This document shows positions 30,362-40,618 of a stretch of DNA of 64,000 bases, one piece after another. Origin of the DNA: Hyphomicrobium sulfonivorans. GTDB taxonomy: Bacteria; Pseudomonadota; Alphaproteobacteria; Rhizobiales; Hyphomicrobiaceae. How positions within the stretch are numbered: the stretch's first letter is position 1; each line of letters begins with the position of its first letter. The DNA lies in contig NZ_PZPO01000004.1 of assembly GCF_013306565.1 (NCBI RefSeq), positions 310,001-374,000 on the forward strand. Direction: 5' to 3'. The position numbers and the translations under genes are program-made. The notes under the pieces are model-generated. The model was not told where the DNA came from. It worked only from the letters and a program-made list of their open reading frames with translations, and searched no databases.

Positions 30362-31569
30362 GCGCCACCATCAGGCAGCGGCCGCGCACGCCCGGCAAGC
30401 CGCCGGATGTTTCCGGTCAGCCAGGCAAAGCCATCGGCTAGCGGGTCCAGCAGGATGCCGGGGAAGCGGGAGGCGGACAGCCGGCGGCGATTGCGCTCCA
30501 TGATAAAGAGGGAGCCGGCAATGCCGATGGCAGGCAGGCTATACATCAGCGGGATCGCCGCCGCCGTAATCACCACCACGTTGTTGACCGCGAGCCCGCC
30601 TAACCGCAGCGCCGCCGCAACCACAAAGGCGATGGCAACCTGCTGGGTACGGTTCTGGCGTGTCGAGTGTGCCTGGCCGACTGCGGCGAGAGCGATGAAC
30701 ACAAACGCGATCGGGTAGAACGGATTTGAAAACCGCTCATGCAACTCGGCACGGAACTGGCCGGGAGATTTCAAATAGGCGGCGCTGTCCGGTTTGGGGT
30801 TCAGCAGCTCTATCAGATAGCGTTCGCGCGGCTTCAGATCGCCGTCGTCATTGAATTTCTTTTCGAACTGATCGAGATCGACGGCGTATTTGTCGAACAC
30901 GATCACCTGCGCGGGTTCATCCTTGTCGGTCCGACGGATGATGTGCCCCTTGTTCATGAACAGGTAGTTCGATGGCTTGCGCTCAACAATGACGCCCTGC
31001 TCGGCCAGATACGACTGATGCAGCGCGGGATCGCGCGTGTCGTGCACGATCAGGCCCTGCAGTTCGCCATCGGGCGTGCGCTCGCGGATATGAAAGGTGA
31101 GCCCCTGTTCCGGGCTGGTGAAGGCGCCGGGCTGGATCACCTGCGTAAGGATGTTGGCCCGCACTTCGACAACGTAATCGCGCAGCAGCCGCAGGCTCCA
31201 CGGCATGCCAAAGTGATTGACGACCGAAACGCCGATGCCGACCAGCAGCGCCAGCAGCAGCAGCGGCCGCCCCGCGCGCCAGATCGTGGCCCCCGATGCC
31301 GTCAGCACGATCAGCTCCGAATCGCCATTGAGACGATTGAGCGTGTGAATCGAGGCAATGAGCAGTGAGAACGGCGCGATGACGGCCATCAGGTTGGGCA
31401 GCGCCAGCGTGGTCATCTTGACGAGCGTAAGCACGTCCTGACCCTGGCTGGTCACGACACTGAGCTGCCGCAGCGCCAGTGCAACCCATACAATGCTGGA
31501 CAGCGACAGCAGAATGATGAGCAGCGCGGAACCGGCCTGCCGAAAGACGTACCTTTCGAAAATCGTCAT
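30358..31569 (-). CDS. lptF: LPS export permease LptF
   Basis: LptF is the partner permease of LptG. The chosen start, the ATG at 31,569 (MTIFERYVFRQ), is the family N-terminus and gives 403 residues; the frame remains open to 31,779, but that part is not conserved. Six transmembrane helices flank a periplasmic domain. It is the first gene of the lptF-lptG-lptD operon and is divergent from pepA. Confidence 0.93.
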   Translation of the reverse strand: MTIFERYVFRQAGSALLIILLSLSSIVWVALALRQLSVVTSQGQDVLTLVKMTTLALPNLMAVIAPFSLLIASIHTLNRLNGDSELIVLTASGATIWRAGRPLLLLALLVGIGVSVVNHFGMPWSLRLLRDYVVEVRANILTQVIQPGAFTSPEQGLTFHIRERTPDGELQGLIVHDTRDPALHQSYLAEQGVIVERKPSNYLFMNKGHIIRRTDKDEPAQVIVFDKYAVDLDQFEKKFNDDGDLKPRERYLIELLNPKPDSAAYLKSPGQFRAELHERFSNPFYPIAFVFIALAAVGQAHSTRQNRTQQVAIAFVVAAALRLGGLAVNNVVVITAAAIPLMYSLPAIGIAGSLFIMERNRRRLSASRFPGILLDPLADGFAWLTGNIRRLAGRARPLPDGGA

Positions 31570-31983
31570 CGTGACCGAGTGTTGGCTGATGGCAGCGCTG
31601 CAATTCGAGCGAAAGCGGCACCGTTGCCAGCTCGCCCATCCCATCGGCTTCGTTTCACCCCAGCATGGCGGAAATTCGGCCCTGACCAAAGGGCTAGGCC
31701 ATTGCGCCGGACAACGCGAGAGCAGGATAGACGCAATCCCCGCATTTCTCGGAACAAATAACGAACGGACCTGATTCACACGCGACCTTGATGTCAGGAT
31801 AGGGGCCCGCTCGCTTGCAAGCGCGGGCGTGGCGCGCTAGCTCGGAATGATCACGACGTATCGGACTTCCCGCCCATCGCTCCCCCTTGGCCCTGATCCG
31901 CGATTTTTCGCGGCCGTTTTGGACCTCGATGTGCTCCGCGACGGCGGGTGGTCACGCCTGAACCCACAGGGAGCCCCACCTCT
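31570..31983. promoter_or_regulatory. Divergent lptF/pepA promoter region
   Basis: This 414-bp gap between two divergent genes must hold both promoters. A nested palindrome, GCCCGC...GCGGGC around CGCTTGCAAGCG (31,805-31,828), is the only clear structure. I cannot place -35/-10 boxes with confidence. Confidence 0.4.
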
Positions 31984-33537
31984 ATGTCCACGCGCCCCGA
32001 AATCGTTTTCGAATCCCTTTCAGCAGACCTTGAACCAACAGTTGTTGTTCTCGCCGGTGACGGCGCATCCCTTTCAGCCCGGGGCAAGGAACTGGACCAG
32101 CGCGCCGGCGGCGCGTTCCTCAAAGCTGCCGACGCAGCTCAGTTCAAAGGACGCCGCAAGTCGACCGTTGAGGTGCTGGCCCCGGCAAAGCTGGGCAGCG
32201 TGAAGCGGGTTCTGTTGCTGGGCACCGGCAAGGCCGGCGACATGAAGGAAAATGACTGGATCCTGCTGGGTGGTTCGGCTGCCGGAGCCATCGGTGCCCG
32301 CAAGACCGCAAGCGCAAGCATCATTGCTGAAACGCCCGAGGGTGCAGGCATCAAGAGCGATGCCCTGGCCGCGCTGCTGGCCTTCGGCGCCAGCCTGCGC
32401 AACTACGAGTTCAGCAAGTACATCACCAAGAAGTCTTCCGATGACGAAGCAGCGAACGGCAACGGCAATGGCGCTGAATCGGACGGCCTGCAGAAGCTGG
32501 TGGTCCATTGCGCCAACCCCGACAAGGCGCGCGCTGCCTACGCGCACTATGCGGCGCTGGCCAACGGCATCGTGACTGCGCGCGATCTTGTCAACGAACC
32601 CGCCAACGCGCTGGGTCCGGTTGAATTCGCCGATCGCGTCAAGGCGCTTGAAGCTTCCGGCCTTGAAGTTGAGATTCTCGATAACGATCAGATTACCGAG
32701 CTGAAGATGGGCGCGCTGCTTGCGGTGGCGCAGGGCAGTGTGCGTCCGGCACGCGTCGCCATCATGCAATGGAACGGCGCCAAGTCGAAGCGCACCAAGC
32801 CGGTTTGCTTCGTCGGCAAGGGCGTTGTGTTCGACACCGGTGGCATTTCCATCAAGCCGGCCGGCGGCATGGAAGACATGAAGGGCGACATGGGCGGCGC
32901 TGCTGCCGTTGTCGGCACCATGCAGGCGCTGGCCGAACGCAAGGCCAACGTGAACGCCATCGGCATCATCGGCCTGGTCGAAAACATGCCATCGGGCACG
33001 GCGACGCGCCCCGGTGACATCGTGCGCGCGCATTCGGGCCACACGGTTGAAGTGCTCAACACCGACGCCGAGGGCCGTCTCGTGCTGGCCGATCTCATCT
33101 CGTATGTGCAGGAGCGCTACAAGCCGCGCCTGATGATCGACCTCGCAACGCTGACCGGCGCCATCATGGTTGCGCTGGGCAAGGAATACGCGGGCCTCTT
33201 CGCTTCCGACGACAAGCTGGCCGCCGACCTGCTCGAAGCTTCAGCCGAAACGGGCGAGAAGCTGTGGCGCATGCCGCTCGATAAAGCGTACGACAAGATG
33301 CTTGAATCGAAGAATTGCGACATCAAGAACATCGGCGGCCGTTATGCCGGTTCGTGCACCGCCGCCGCGTTCATCAAGTACTTCGTCGACAAGGACATCC
33401 CCTGGGCCCACATCGATCTCGCGGGCACCGCCATGGATGCGCCGAAGAACGAAATCAGCCCGAGCTGGGGCGCTGGCTGGGGCGTGCGTCTGCTCGACCG
33501 GTTCGTCGCTGACAACTACGAAAAGAACGAGAAGTAA
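31984..33537 (+). CDS. pepA: Leucyl aminopeptidase
   Basis: PepA is a hexameric two-zinc M17 aminopeptidase of the cytosol. The signature NTDAEGRLVLADL lies near residue 360, preceded by the metal-binding GKGVVFDTGGISIKP and DMGGAAAV segments. The ATG at 31,984 follows GGGAG; the frame extends 12 codons further upstream without support. A short Asn/Gly run (NGNGNGAESDG) sits in the linker between the N-terminal and catalytic domains. A perfect terminator follows. Confidence 0.95.
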   Translation: MSTRPEIVFESLSADLEPTVVVLAGDGASLSARGKELDQRAGGAFLKAADAAQFKGRRKSTVEVLAPAKLGSVKRVLLLGTGKAGDMKENDWILLGGSAAGAIGARKTASASIIAETPEGAGIKSDALAALLAFGASLRNYEFSKYITKKSSDDEAANGNGNGAESDGLQKLVVHCANPDKARAAYAHYAALANGIVTARDLVNEPANALGPVEFADRVKALEASGLEVEILDNDQITELKMGALLAVAQGSVRPARVAIMQWNGAKSKRTKPVCFVGKGVVFDTGGISIKPAGGMEDMKGDMGGAAAVVGTMQALAERKANVNAIGIIGLVENMPSGTATRPGDIVRAHSGHTVEVLNTDAEGRLVLADLISYVQERYKPRLMIDLATLTGAIMVALGKEYAGLFASDDKLAADLLEASAETGEKLWRMPLDKAYDKMLESKNCDIKNIGGRYAGSCTAAAFIKYFVDKDIPWAHIDLAGTAMDAPKNEISPSWGAGWGVRLLDRFVADNYEKNEK

Positions 33538-33570
33538 TCACGGGGCCGTCTGGCCCGCGTGAGCATTGTG

Positions 33571-33613
33571 CGCGCTGTGCAGTGACCTTGAGGGTGCTGC
33601 ACGGCGCGTTTTT
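33571..33613 (+). terminator. Rho-independent terminator after pepA
   Basis: The 12-bp arms CGCGCTGTGCAG and CTGCACGGCGCG (one G-U pair) enclose a 14-nt loop, followed by TTTTTGTTT. Confidence 0.8.
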
Positions 33614-33673
33614 GTTTCAGGGCCGTGCTTATATCAGCGCGTCTGTGTGGGCTTGCTTGTTCGCTGTGCGCCG

Positions 33674-34270
33674 TTACAACTTCTGCGCCCACGCGAGTGC
33701 CTGCTCAAGACGGTCGTCGCCCCAGAACAGCTCGCCATCCTCGGTGGTAAAACTTGGCGCGCCAAAGATGCCACGCGCCTGTGCTTCTTCCGTCGTCAAT
33801 CGAAGCTGATCCTTCGCAGCATGCAGACCGGCGGCGGCGAAGGCTGCTTCGCGGTCGACGCCAACATTCGCCAGCAACGACGCCAATACATCGGCATCCG
33901 ATATATCCTTGCCATCGGCGAACTGCGCCTGAAACACGGCTTTGGTGAATGGTGCGCACCAGCCATCAGCGCGCCCTGCCGTCGCGATGCGGGCAGCATG
34001 CAGACCATTGGCGGGGAAGGGATCGGGCATCTGAAACCGCAAGCCCCGCGTCGTGGCGATGCGCTCGACATCGCGCACCATGTAACGCCCCTTGGCCGGG
34101 AACAGGTTGAACGGCGATGACGTCCACCCTTGTGCTTTGAAAACCGGCCCGAGCAGGAACGGCTTCCATTCAACCTCGACGTCTGCGCGCTGAGCCGCCT
34201 CATCGATACGCATCGCCGTGAGATACGAATAGGTGGATGCAAACTCGTACCAGAATGCGATCTTGCCCAT
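33674..34270 (-). CDS. 2-hydroxychromene-2-carboxylate isomerase family protein (DsbA-like)
   Basis: This 198-residue thioredoxin-fold protein resembles the HCCA isomerase (kappa-class GST-like) branch of the DsbA family: FWYEFASTYSYL at the N-terminus replaces the CxxC of true DsbA with a serine-containing motif, and GIFGAPSF is the conserved cis-proline loop. Members isomerise hydroxychromene carboxylates in naphthalene degradation, or act on unknown glutathione-linked substrates. No other aromatic-degradation genes are nearby, so the substrate is open. It has no signal peptide. Confidence 0.8.
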   Translation of the reverse strand: MGKIAFWYEFASTYSYLTAMRIDEAAQRADVEVEWKPFLLGPVFKAQGWTSSPFNLFPAKGRYMVRDVERIATTRGLRFQMPDPFPANGLHAARIATAGRADGWCAPFTKAVFQAQFADGKDISDADVLASLLANVGVDREAAFAAAGLHAAKDQLRLTTEEAQARGIFGAPSFTTEDGELFWGDDRLEQALAWAQKL

Positions 34271-34710
34271 TGGTCTCCCGATCCAGCAGCGCGAAGGCGA
34301 TCGGTCTCGCCAGCGCGATCTGTAATGGTTTGCGCCTGATTAACCGCAGCTCACACCCGGAATGCAGGCCGACATCAGCATGGGCCATGCAGCAGCTTTA
34401 GGCCCCGCGTCACGTCATCGCCATCGCCAACCGTTTCTTGCAATTGCCCGGTCTGCGTGCCATATGGCAGCCATCGTAGGGGATGCTCCCCTGCGGCCAT
34501 CGGTGCTCCAGCCGCGTGAACGGACGATTCTTCAAGGCCCTCGGCGCAACTGCCGTCGGCGGTACTTTCGTCTTCCTGTAGAGCGCCTCTGACTTCTCCT
34601 GAAATTCGATAGCCCAGGCCACGCGGGGCTTTCTTGGTACCGCTGCATTTGCGCGGCCGAAGCCCGTGCGCGTTCATTCGCGCACCGGGGAACCCGCGCG
34701 TTGGCCTCCT
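34271..34710. promoter_or_regulatory. Divergent region and structured leader of the DEAD-box helicase
   Basis: This 440-bp gap has no supported gene. Next to the helicase start, GTGCGCG/CGCGCAC (34,666-34,685) forms a 7-bp hairpin extendable by three pairs with a bulge. No Shine-Dalgarno sequence precedes the ATG. A smaller hairpin, AGGGGA/TCCCCT, lies near 34,480. Confidence 0.4.
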
Positions 34711-36378
<1,668 letters not shown>

Positions 36379-36448
36379 TCGCTTAGATCACTGATCGCAA
36401 GATCGGGCGCGTTCGCCATCGGCTAACCGGGTTTCCGACAAGAAGATT

Positions 36449-36482
36449 GAAGCGCCGCTCTCCATCAGGGGAGCGGCGCTTC
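36449..36482 (+). terminator. Terminator after the DEAD-box helicase
   Basis: The arms GAAGCGCCGCTC and GAGCGGCGCTTC (12 bp, perfect) enclose a 10-nt loop and are followed by TGCGTTTCT. Confidence 0.75.
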
Positions 36483-36558
36483 TGCGTTTCTGTACACGTG
36501 CGGGTTGCCTCACTGCTGCCCAGCGTTCAAACTTCCCCGTGCAGATCGGGGAGGGCGT

Positions 36559-37992
36559 ATGCAACAGAACCAGGCCAACACGGATCAGCCGCAACAGGCT
36601 TCATCGGGCAAATCCGAGGAGCCCTCGCTCGTCCGCGTGATGGGGCCATGGCTGCTGTTGCTGTTCATTGTCGGCGATGTGCTGGGCACCGGCATCTATG
36701 CGCTCACCGGCAAGGTTGCGAACCATGTTGGCGGAGCAGTGTGGCTGCCGTTCCTGACCGCCTTCGTCGTCGCGCTGCTGACGGCGTTCAGCTATCTCGA
36801 ACTCGTCACCAAGTATCCGCGCGCTGCGGGCGCTGCGCTCTATGTGCACCGTGCATTCGGCGTGCACTTCCTCACCTTCATCGTCACGTTTGCCGTCATG
36901 AGTTCCGGCATCACGTCGGCAGCTACGGCGTCGCGCGCGTTTGCGGCCAACCTTGTCGATTCTGTAGGGCTCAGTTTCGGCGATGGCGCGGGCATCACGC
37001 TGATCGGTCTGGCATTCATGGCGTTGATCGCCATCGTGAACTTTCGCGGTGTCGGCGAAAGCGTGAAAATCAATGTGCTGCTGACGTGCATCGAACTCAC
37101 CGGCCTCCTGATCATCATCACTATCGGGTTTTGGGCGATTGCCGGCGGCACGGGCGACATCTCACGCGCATTCACGTTCAAGACGGACATTGACGGTGGC
37201 ATCATGTGGGCGGTGATCGGCGGCACGACGCTGGCATTCTTCGCGATGGTCGGCTTCGAAGATTCCGTCAACATGGCCGAGGAAACCAAGGACCCCAGCC
37301 GCATCTTTCCGAAAGTGCTGCTGGCCGGTCTGGCAATCACCGGCGTAATTTACGTGCTCGTTTCCATATCTGCCGTCGCCATCGTGCCGCCCAACGAACT
37401 GGGTGAGGGCGAGACGCCATTGCTGAAGGTGGTGGAACGCGGCGCGCCCGGCTTCCCGGTCGGCGTGTTCGGCTTCATCACCATGTTTGCCGTCGCCAAC
37501 AGCGCCCTGATCAACATGCTGATGGCGAGCCGGCTGATCTACGGCATGAGCCGCGAGCATGTGCTGCCGCCGCTGTTGGGCCGCGTCCACGCTGGCCGAC
37601 GCACGCCCTACATCGCGATCCTTTTTACTACGCTGCTGGCTTTCGGACTGATCACGTTCGTCGGCGAAGTGCCCGCGCTTGGTGGCACTACGGCGCTGCT
37701 ACTGCTCGCTGTGTTTGCGATAGTCAATGTCGCGGTGCTGGTGTTGCGTTCCGATACCGTCGAGCACAAGCACTTCCGCACGCCCACCTTCGTTGCGGTG
37801 TTGGGCGTCCTGAGCTGCGGTTTTCTTGTCGGTCCGTGGACAGGCCGCGATCCGCAGCAATACGTGATCGCGGCTGTGCTGCTGGCGATCGGCGCGGCGC
37901 TGTGGGTAGTGACGATGCTCATCAATCGCGCAACGGGTGAGCACGTGCAGGGGCCTGATCTCAGCGGCGAGGAATCCCGCTCGGACGGCTGA
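36559..37992 (+). CDS. APC-family amino-acid permease
   Basis: This 477-residue inner-membrane transporter has about twelve transmembrane helices and the APC superfamily signature in the first helix (FIVGDVLGTGIYALTG), followed by TKYPRAAGAALYV. The FEDSVNMAEETKDPSR segment is typical of the cationic/basic amino-acid transporter branch. The ATG at 36,559 follows GGGGAGGG by 4-5 nt, so the longer frame from 36,505 is not used. The substrate cannot be fixed from sequence. It stands alone between terminators. Confidence 0.85.
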   Translation: MQQNQANTDQPQQASSGKSEEPSLVRVMGPWLLLLFIVGDVLGTGIYALTGKVANHVGGAVWLPFLTAFVVALLTAFSYLELVTKYPRAAGAALYVHRAFGVHFLTFIVTFAVMSSGITSAATASRAFAANLVDSVGLSFGDGAGITLIGLAFMALIAIVNFRGVGESVKINVLLTCIELTGLLIIITIGFWAIAGGTGDISRAFTFKTDIDGGIMWAVIGGTTLAFFAMVGFEDSVNMAEETKDPSRIFPKVLLAGLAITGVIYVLVSISAVAIVPPNELGEGETPLLKVVERGAPGFPVGVFGFITMFAVANSALINMLMASRLIYGMSREHVLPPLLGRVHAGRRTPYIAILFTTLLAFGLITFVGEVPALGGTTALLLLAVFAIVNVAVLVLRSDTVEHKHFRTPTFVAVLGVLSCGFLVGPWTGRDPQQYVIAAVLLAIGAALWVVTMLINRATGEHVQGPDLSGEESRSDG

Positions 37993-38102
37993 ACTGCCCC
38001 TGCGTGAGTCCCATACAACTCGCGTCGACCGTTGACGCACACAAGCGCTGCCAACGACCCGGTGGCGCGGTGGCACACTGTGCTGGCGGGATCGCAGCTG
38101 CC

Positions 38103-38954
38103 TTAATCGGCCTTGGCTGACGCCGCCTTTTCCGCTGCCTTCGCTGCGTTCCAGAGTTTATCCATCTCAGCGAGCGTCGAGTCCGCAGGCGCGGAGCCGC
38201 GCTTTGCCAACTCGTCCTCGATGAAACGGAAGCGGCGCGTGAACTTATCGTTGGCGGCGCGCAATGCCGTTTCGGGATCGATCTTCAGGTGACGCGCAAC
38301 ATTCGCCATCACGAACATCAGGTCGCCGAATTCCTCTTCAACGTGCGGGTCGGCGGTCTTGCAGTCGTCGCGGCGCTGATCGGCTGCGCCATCGGATGAC
38401 GCCGCAGCCATCGCCGCTTCAAGCTCCGCGATCTCCTCGTGCACCTTGGCGAACACCGGCTCCAGCGACGGCCAGTCGAAGCCGACGCGGGCGGCCTTGT
38501 TCTGCAGCTTGATGGCGCGGGTGAGGGCAGGCAGGCCGAGCGGCACGTTGTCGAGCGTGCGCTTTGGCGCTGCGCCTTTCTCCTTCGCCTTCATCTGTTC
38601 CCAGAAACCCGACTGCACGCCCGCTGCACGTTCCGCCTCGGTGCCGAACACATGCGGGTGGCGGCGGATCATCTTCTCGGTGCTGGCTTGTACGACATCG
38701 CCGAACGCGAAAGCGCCTCGCTCCTCCGCCATGCGGGAATGATAGACAACCTGAAACAGCAGGTCGCCGAGCTCATCCTTGAGGTCGTTGAGGTCAGCGC
38801 GCGCGATGGCATCGGCCACCTCGTAGCCTTCCTCGATGGTGTACGGCGCGATGGTCTCGAAGGTCTGCTCCTGGTCCCAGGGGCAGCCGGTGACGGGATC
38901 GCGCAAGGCCGCCATGATCTCGATCAGGCGCGTGATATCTTTGGATGGCTTCAT
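38103..38954 (-). CDS. mazG: Nucleoside triphosphate pyrophosphohydrolase MazG
   Basis: MazG hydrolyses NTPs and dNTPs to monophosphates. The 283-residue protein has two tandem MazG domains: the N-terminal one with GCPWDQEQTFETIAPYTIEE and EELGD-like DELGDLLFQVVYH metal ligands, and the C-terminal one with EEFGDLMFVMANVARHL. An insertion of about 15 residues (SSDGAADQRRDD) lies between the halves. The gene is usually near hflX and hfq in rhizobia; here two small genes separate them. Confidence 0.93.
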   Translation of the reverse strand: MKPSKDITRLIEIMAALRDPVTGCPWDQEQTFETIAPYTIEEGYEVADAIARADLNDLKDELGDLLFQVVYHSRMAEERGAFAFGDVVQASTEKMIRRHPHVFGTEAERAAGVQSGFWEQMKAKEKGAAPKRTLDNVPLGLPALTRAIKLQNKAARVGFDWPSLEPVFAKVHEEIAELEAAMAAASSDGAADQRRDDCKTADPHVEEEFGDLMFVMANVARHLKIDPETALRAANDKFTRRFRFIEDELAKRGSAPADSTLAEMDKLWNAAKAAEKAASAKAD

Positions 38955-39161
38955 GGCGTTTGCAGATCTGATGGTGTTGGCTGGAGTGGGCCATAGAACG
39001 ACCGCATCGCCGCGCGCATGTCAAATCGCCAAAGTGTGACGCTTCTGCGAGAGGCGGCAGCGCGTGAAAGCGGTTTCCTGTTCGGGTGAAGGCAACTAGC
39101 ATCCGGATTGAAGCCAGCCGAGCCGCCTGTCGGCCGGGCGAGAACGTCGGACAGTTCGTGA

Positions 39162-39917
39162 ATGGTCATTCTGCGCATTCTCACCAACGCCGTCATCATG
39201 GTCGCCGAGGCGGCTGCCGTTGTCGGCATCGCCGCATTCGCCATCCGGTATCCGTTCATTTTCGCGGGCGTCACCGCCGCCATCAGCCTGCTGTTCGGCA
39301 TGTGGCTGGAAGTTTCGCGGCTGCGCTATGAATACGGCTTCTATTTCGGTTCGACAGTGCCGCGCAGCGCATTCCTTACTGCCGGGGTTGGCTTCATCGA
39401 GGCAGCGTTCAAGGCGCTGCTGACGGGCGTCGCCTGCCTGCTGACGTTCTCCGGCACAGACAATGAGCGCCTGTTCTGGGTCGCAGTGGTTTTCGGCGCC
39501 TGCATCTATGTCGGCGCCAGCGTGCTGCGGCTCATATCCATCAGGGCCGATGGCAACACGCTGCGGTGGGGCTATTTCCGTCTCGCCACCGTTCTCGGGC
39601 TGTTGTTCTCGATGGGGGTTACGGCGGCCAGCGTGCTCGACTTGCTGCCGCACGTTGATGTCTCGAAACTCGGCTGGCAGATCCTGGTGGAGACGCCGGA
39701 ACGCCCCAGCGTGGCGCAGATCAGCGAGCTGCTATTTCAGATCAAGGCAACGTTCGATCAGTTCGTGCTGCACAGCCTCAGTCAGGTGATGTCGGTGGAC
39801 TGGGCGCGGGTTGTCGCCATCGTCATCAGCGTCAACATGCTGTCCGGCTTCGTCAGCGCGCTTTATGCGGCGCTCGTCGCCACGGCGGTGCGCAAGGCCG
39901 AAGACACCCTCCTTTGA
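39162..39917 (+). CDS. Polytopic membrane protein of unknown function
   Basis: This 251-residue protein has six likely transmembrane helices: two at the N-terminus (around residues 3-45), two in the middle (about 65-115), one near 140 and one near the C-terminus. I recognise no domain. Charged motifs between helices include WLEVSRLRYEYGFYFG and SIRADGNTLRWGYFRL. There is no clear Shine-Dalgarno sequence. It is 21 bp from the next gene on the same strand, suggesting a two-gene operon. Confidence 0.6.
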   Translation: MVILRILTNAVIMVAEAAAVVGIAAFAIRYPFIFAGVTAAISLLFGMWLEVSRLRYEYGFYFGSTVPRSAFLTAGVGFIEAAFKALLTGVACLLTFSGTDNERLFWVAVVFGACIYVGASVLRLISIRADGNTLRWGYFRLATVLGLLFSMGVTAASVLDLLPHVDVSKLGWQILVETPERPSVAQISELLFQIKATFDQFVLHSLSQVMSVDWARVVAIVISVNMLSGFVSALYAALVATAVRKAEDTLL

Positions 39918-39938
39918 TGGGAGCCAGGACGGCCGGCT

Positions 39939-40463
39939 ATGCAACGCATACTTGTCATCGGTAGTCCGGGAGCAGGGAAGTCCACCGCCTCGCGACGCGT
40001 TGCCAGGATGCTTGATCTGCCGCTGGTGCATCTCGACCGGCATTACTGGCAGGCGGATTGGGAGCCGACATCGCCGGAGCAGTGGCGCGAGAAGGTCCGC
40101 CAGCTTGTCGCCGCGCCACGCTGGGTCATCGACGGCAACTACACCAGCACCCTCGACCTGCGGCTGGCGTCGGCCGATACGGTGATCTATCTCGATTTCT
40201 CGACGGCGCTCTGCCTCACTCGCGTGCTGCGCCGAACGCTGCGCAACCTGGGGCGGGAACGGCCAGATGAACTGCCGCCCGGTTGTCCGGAACGGCTTGA
40301 CCCGGCATTCCTGCGCTACGTCATCCGGTTCCGGCGCGACGTCAGAATGAAAATCATCGATCATCTGGCTGGGTTCAGCGGCAGGACATATCGCTTTGCG
40401 TCACCCGGTGAGCTGGAGCGGTTTCTGACAGCCTTGCAACGGGAGAACCGGCCAGCGCGCTGA
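39939..40463 (+). CDS. Small P-loop kinase (adenylate-kinase/topology-modulation-like)
   Basis: This 174-residue P-loop protein has Walker A GSPGAGKST at residues 8-16, then LPLVHLDRHYWQADW and a WVIDGNY motif, the signature of the FlaR/topology-modulation branch of small nucleotide kinases. The natural substrate is unknown. It is cytosolic and probably co-transcribed with the preceding membrane protein. Confidence 0.75.
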   Translation: MQRILVIGSPGAGKSTASRRVARMLDLPLVHLDRHYWQADWEPTSPEQWREKVRQLVAAPRWVIDGNYTSTLDLRLASADTVIYLDFSTALCLTRVLRRTLRNLGRERPDELPPGCPERLDPAFLRYVIRFRRDVRMKIIDHLAGFSGRTYRFASPGELERFLTALQRENRPAR

Positions 40464-40531
40464 CGTTGGCCCATCAAGCGTCGCGCAAAACCCGACAGCC
40501 AACCGATCCGCTAACTCACACCCATCGTTCG

Positions 40532-40588
40532 CATAATATATATTATGGAAAATAACGACATGTTGATGGCCAATTAACAGGCCGTTAT
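40532..40588. other. AT-rich palindromic island between convergent genes
   Basis: A 16-bp perfect palindrome, CATAATATATATTATG (40,532-40,547), is followed by ATAACG...CGTTAT arms (40,552-40,588) that enclose GGCC-N8-GGCC. The patch is strikingly AT-rich compared with the GC-rich flanks. It lies between the 3' ends of the kinase gene and hflX and could act as a bidirectional transcription end. Confidence 0.5.
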
Positions 40589-40618
40589 GAACCCGATGCC
40601 AGTTGCGATTAACGCTCT

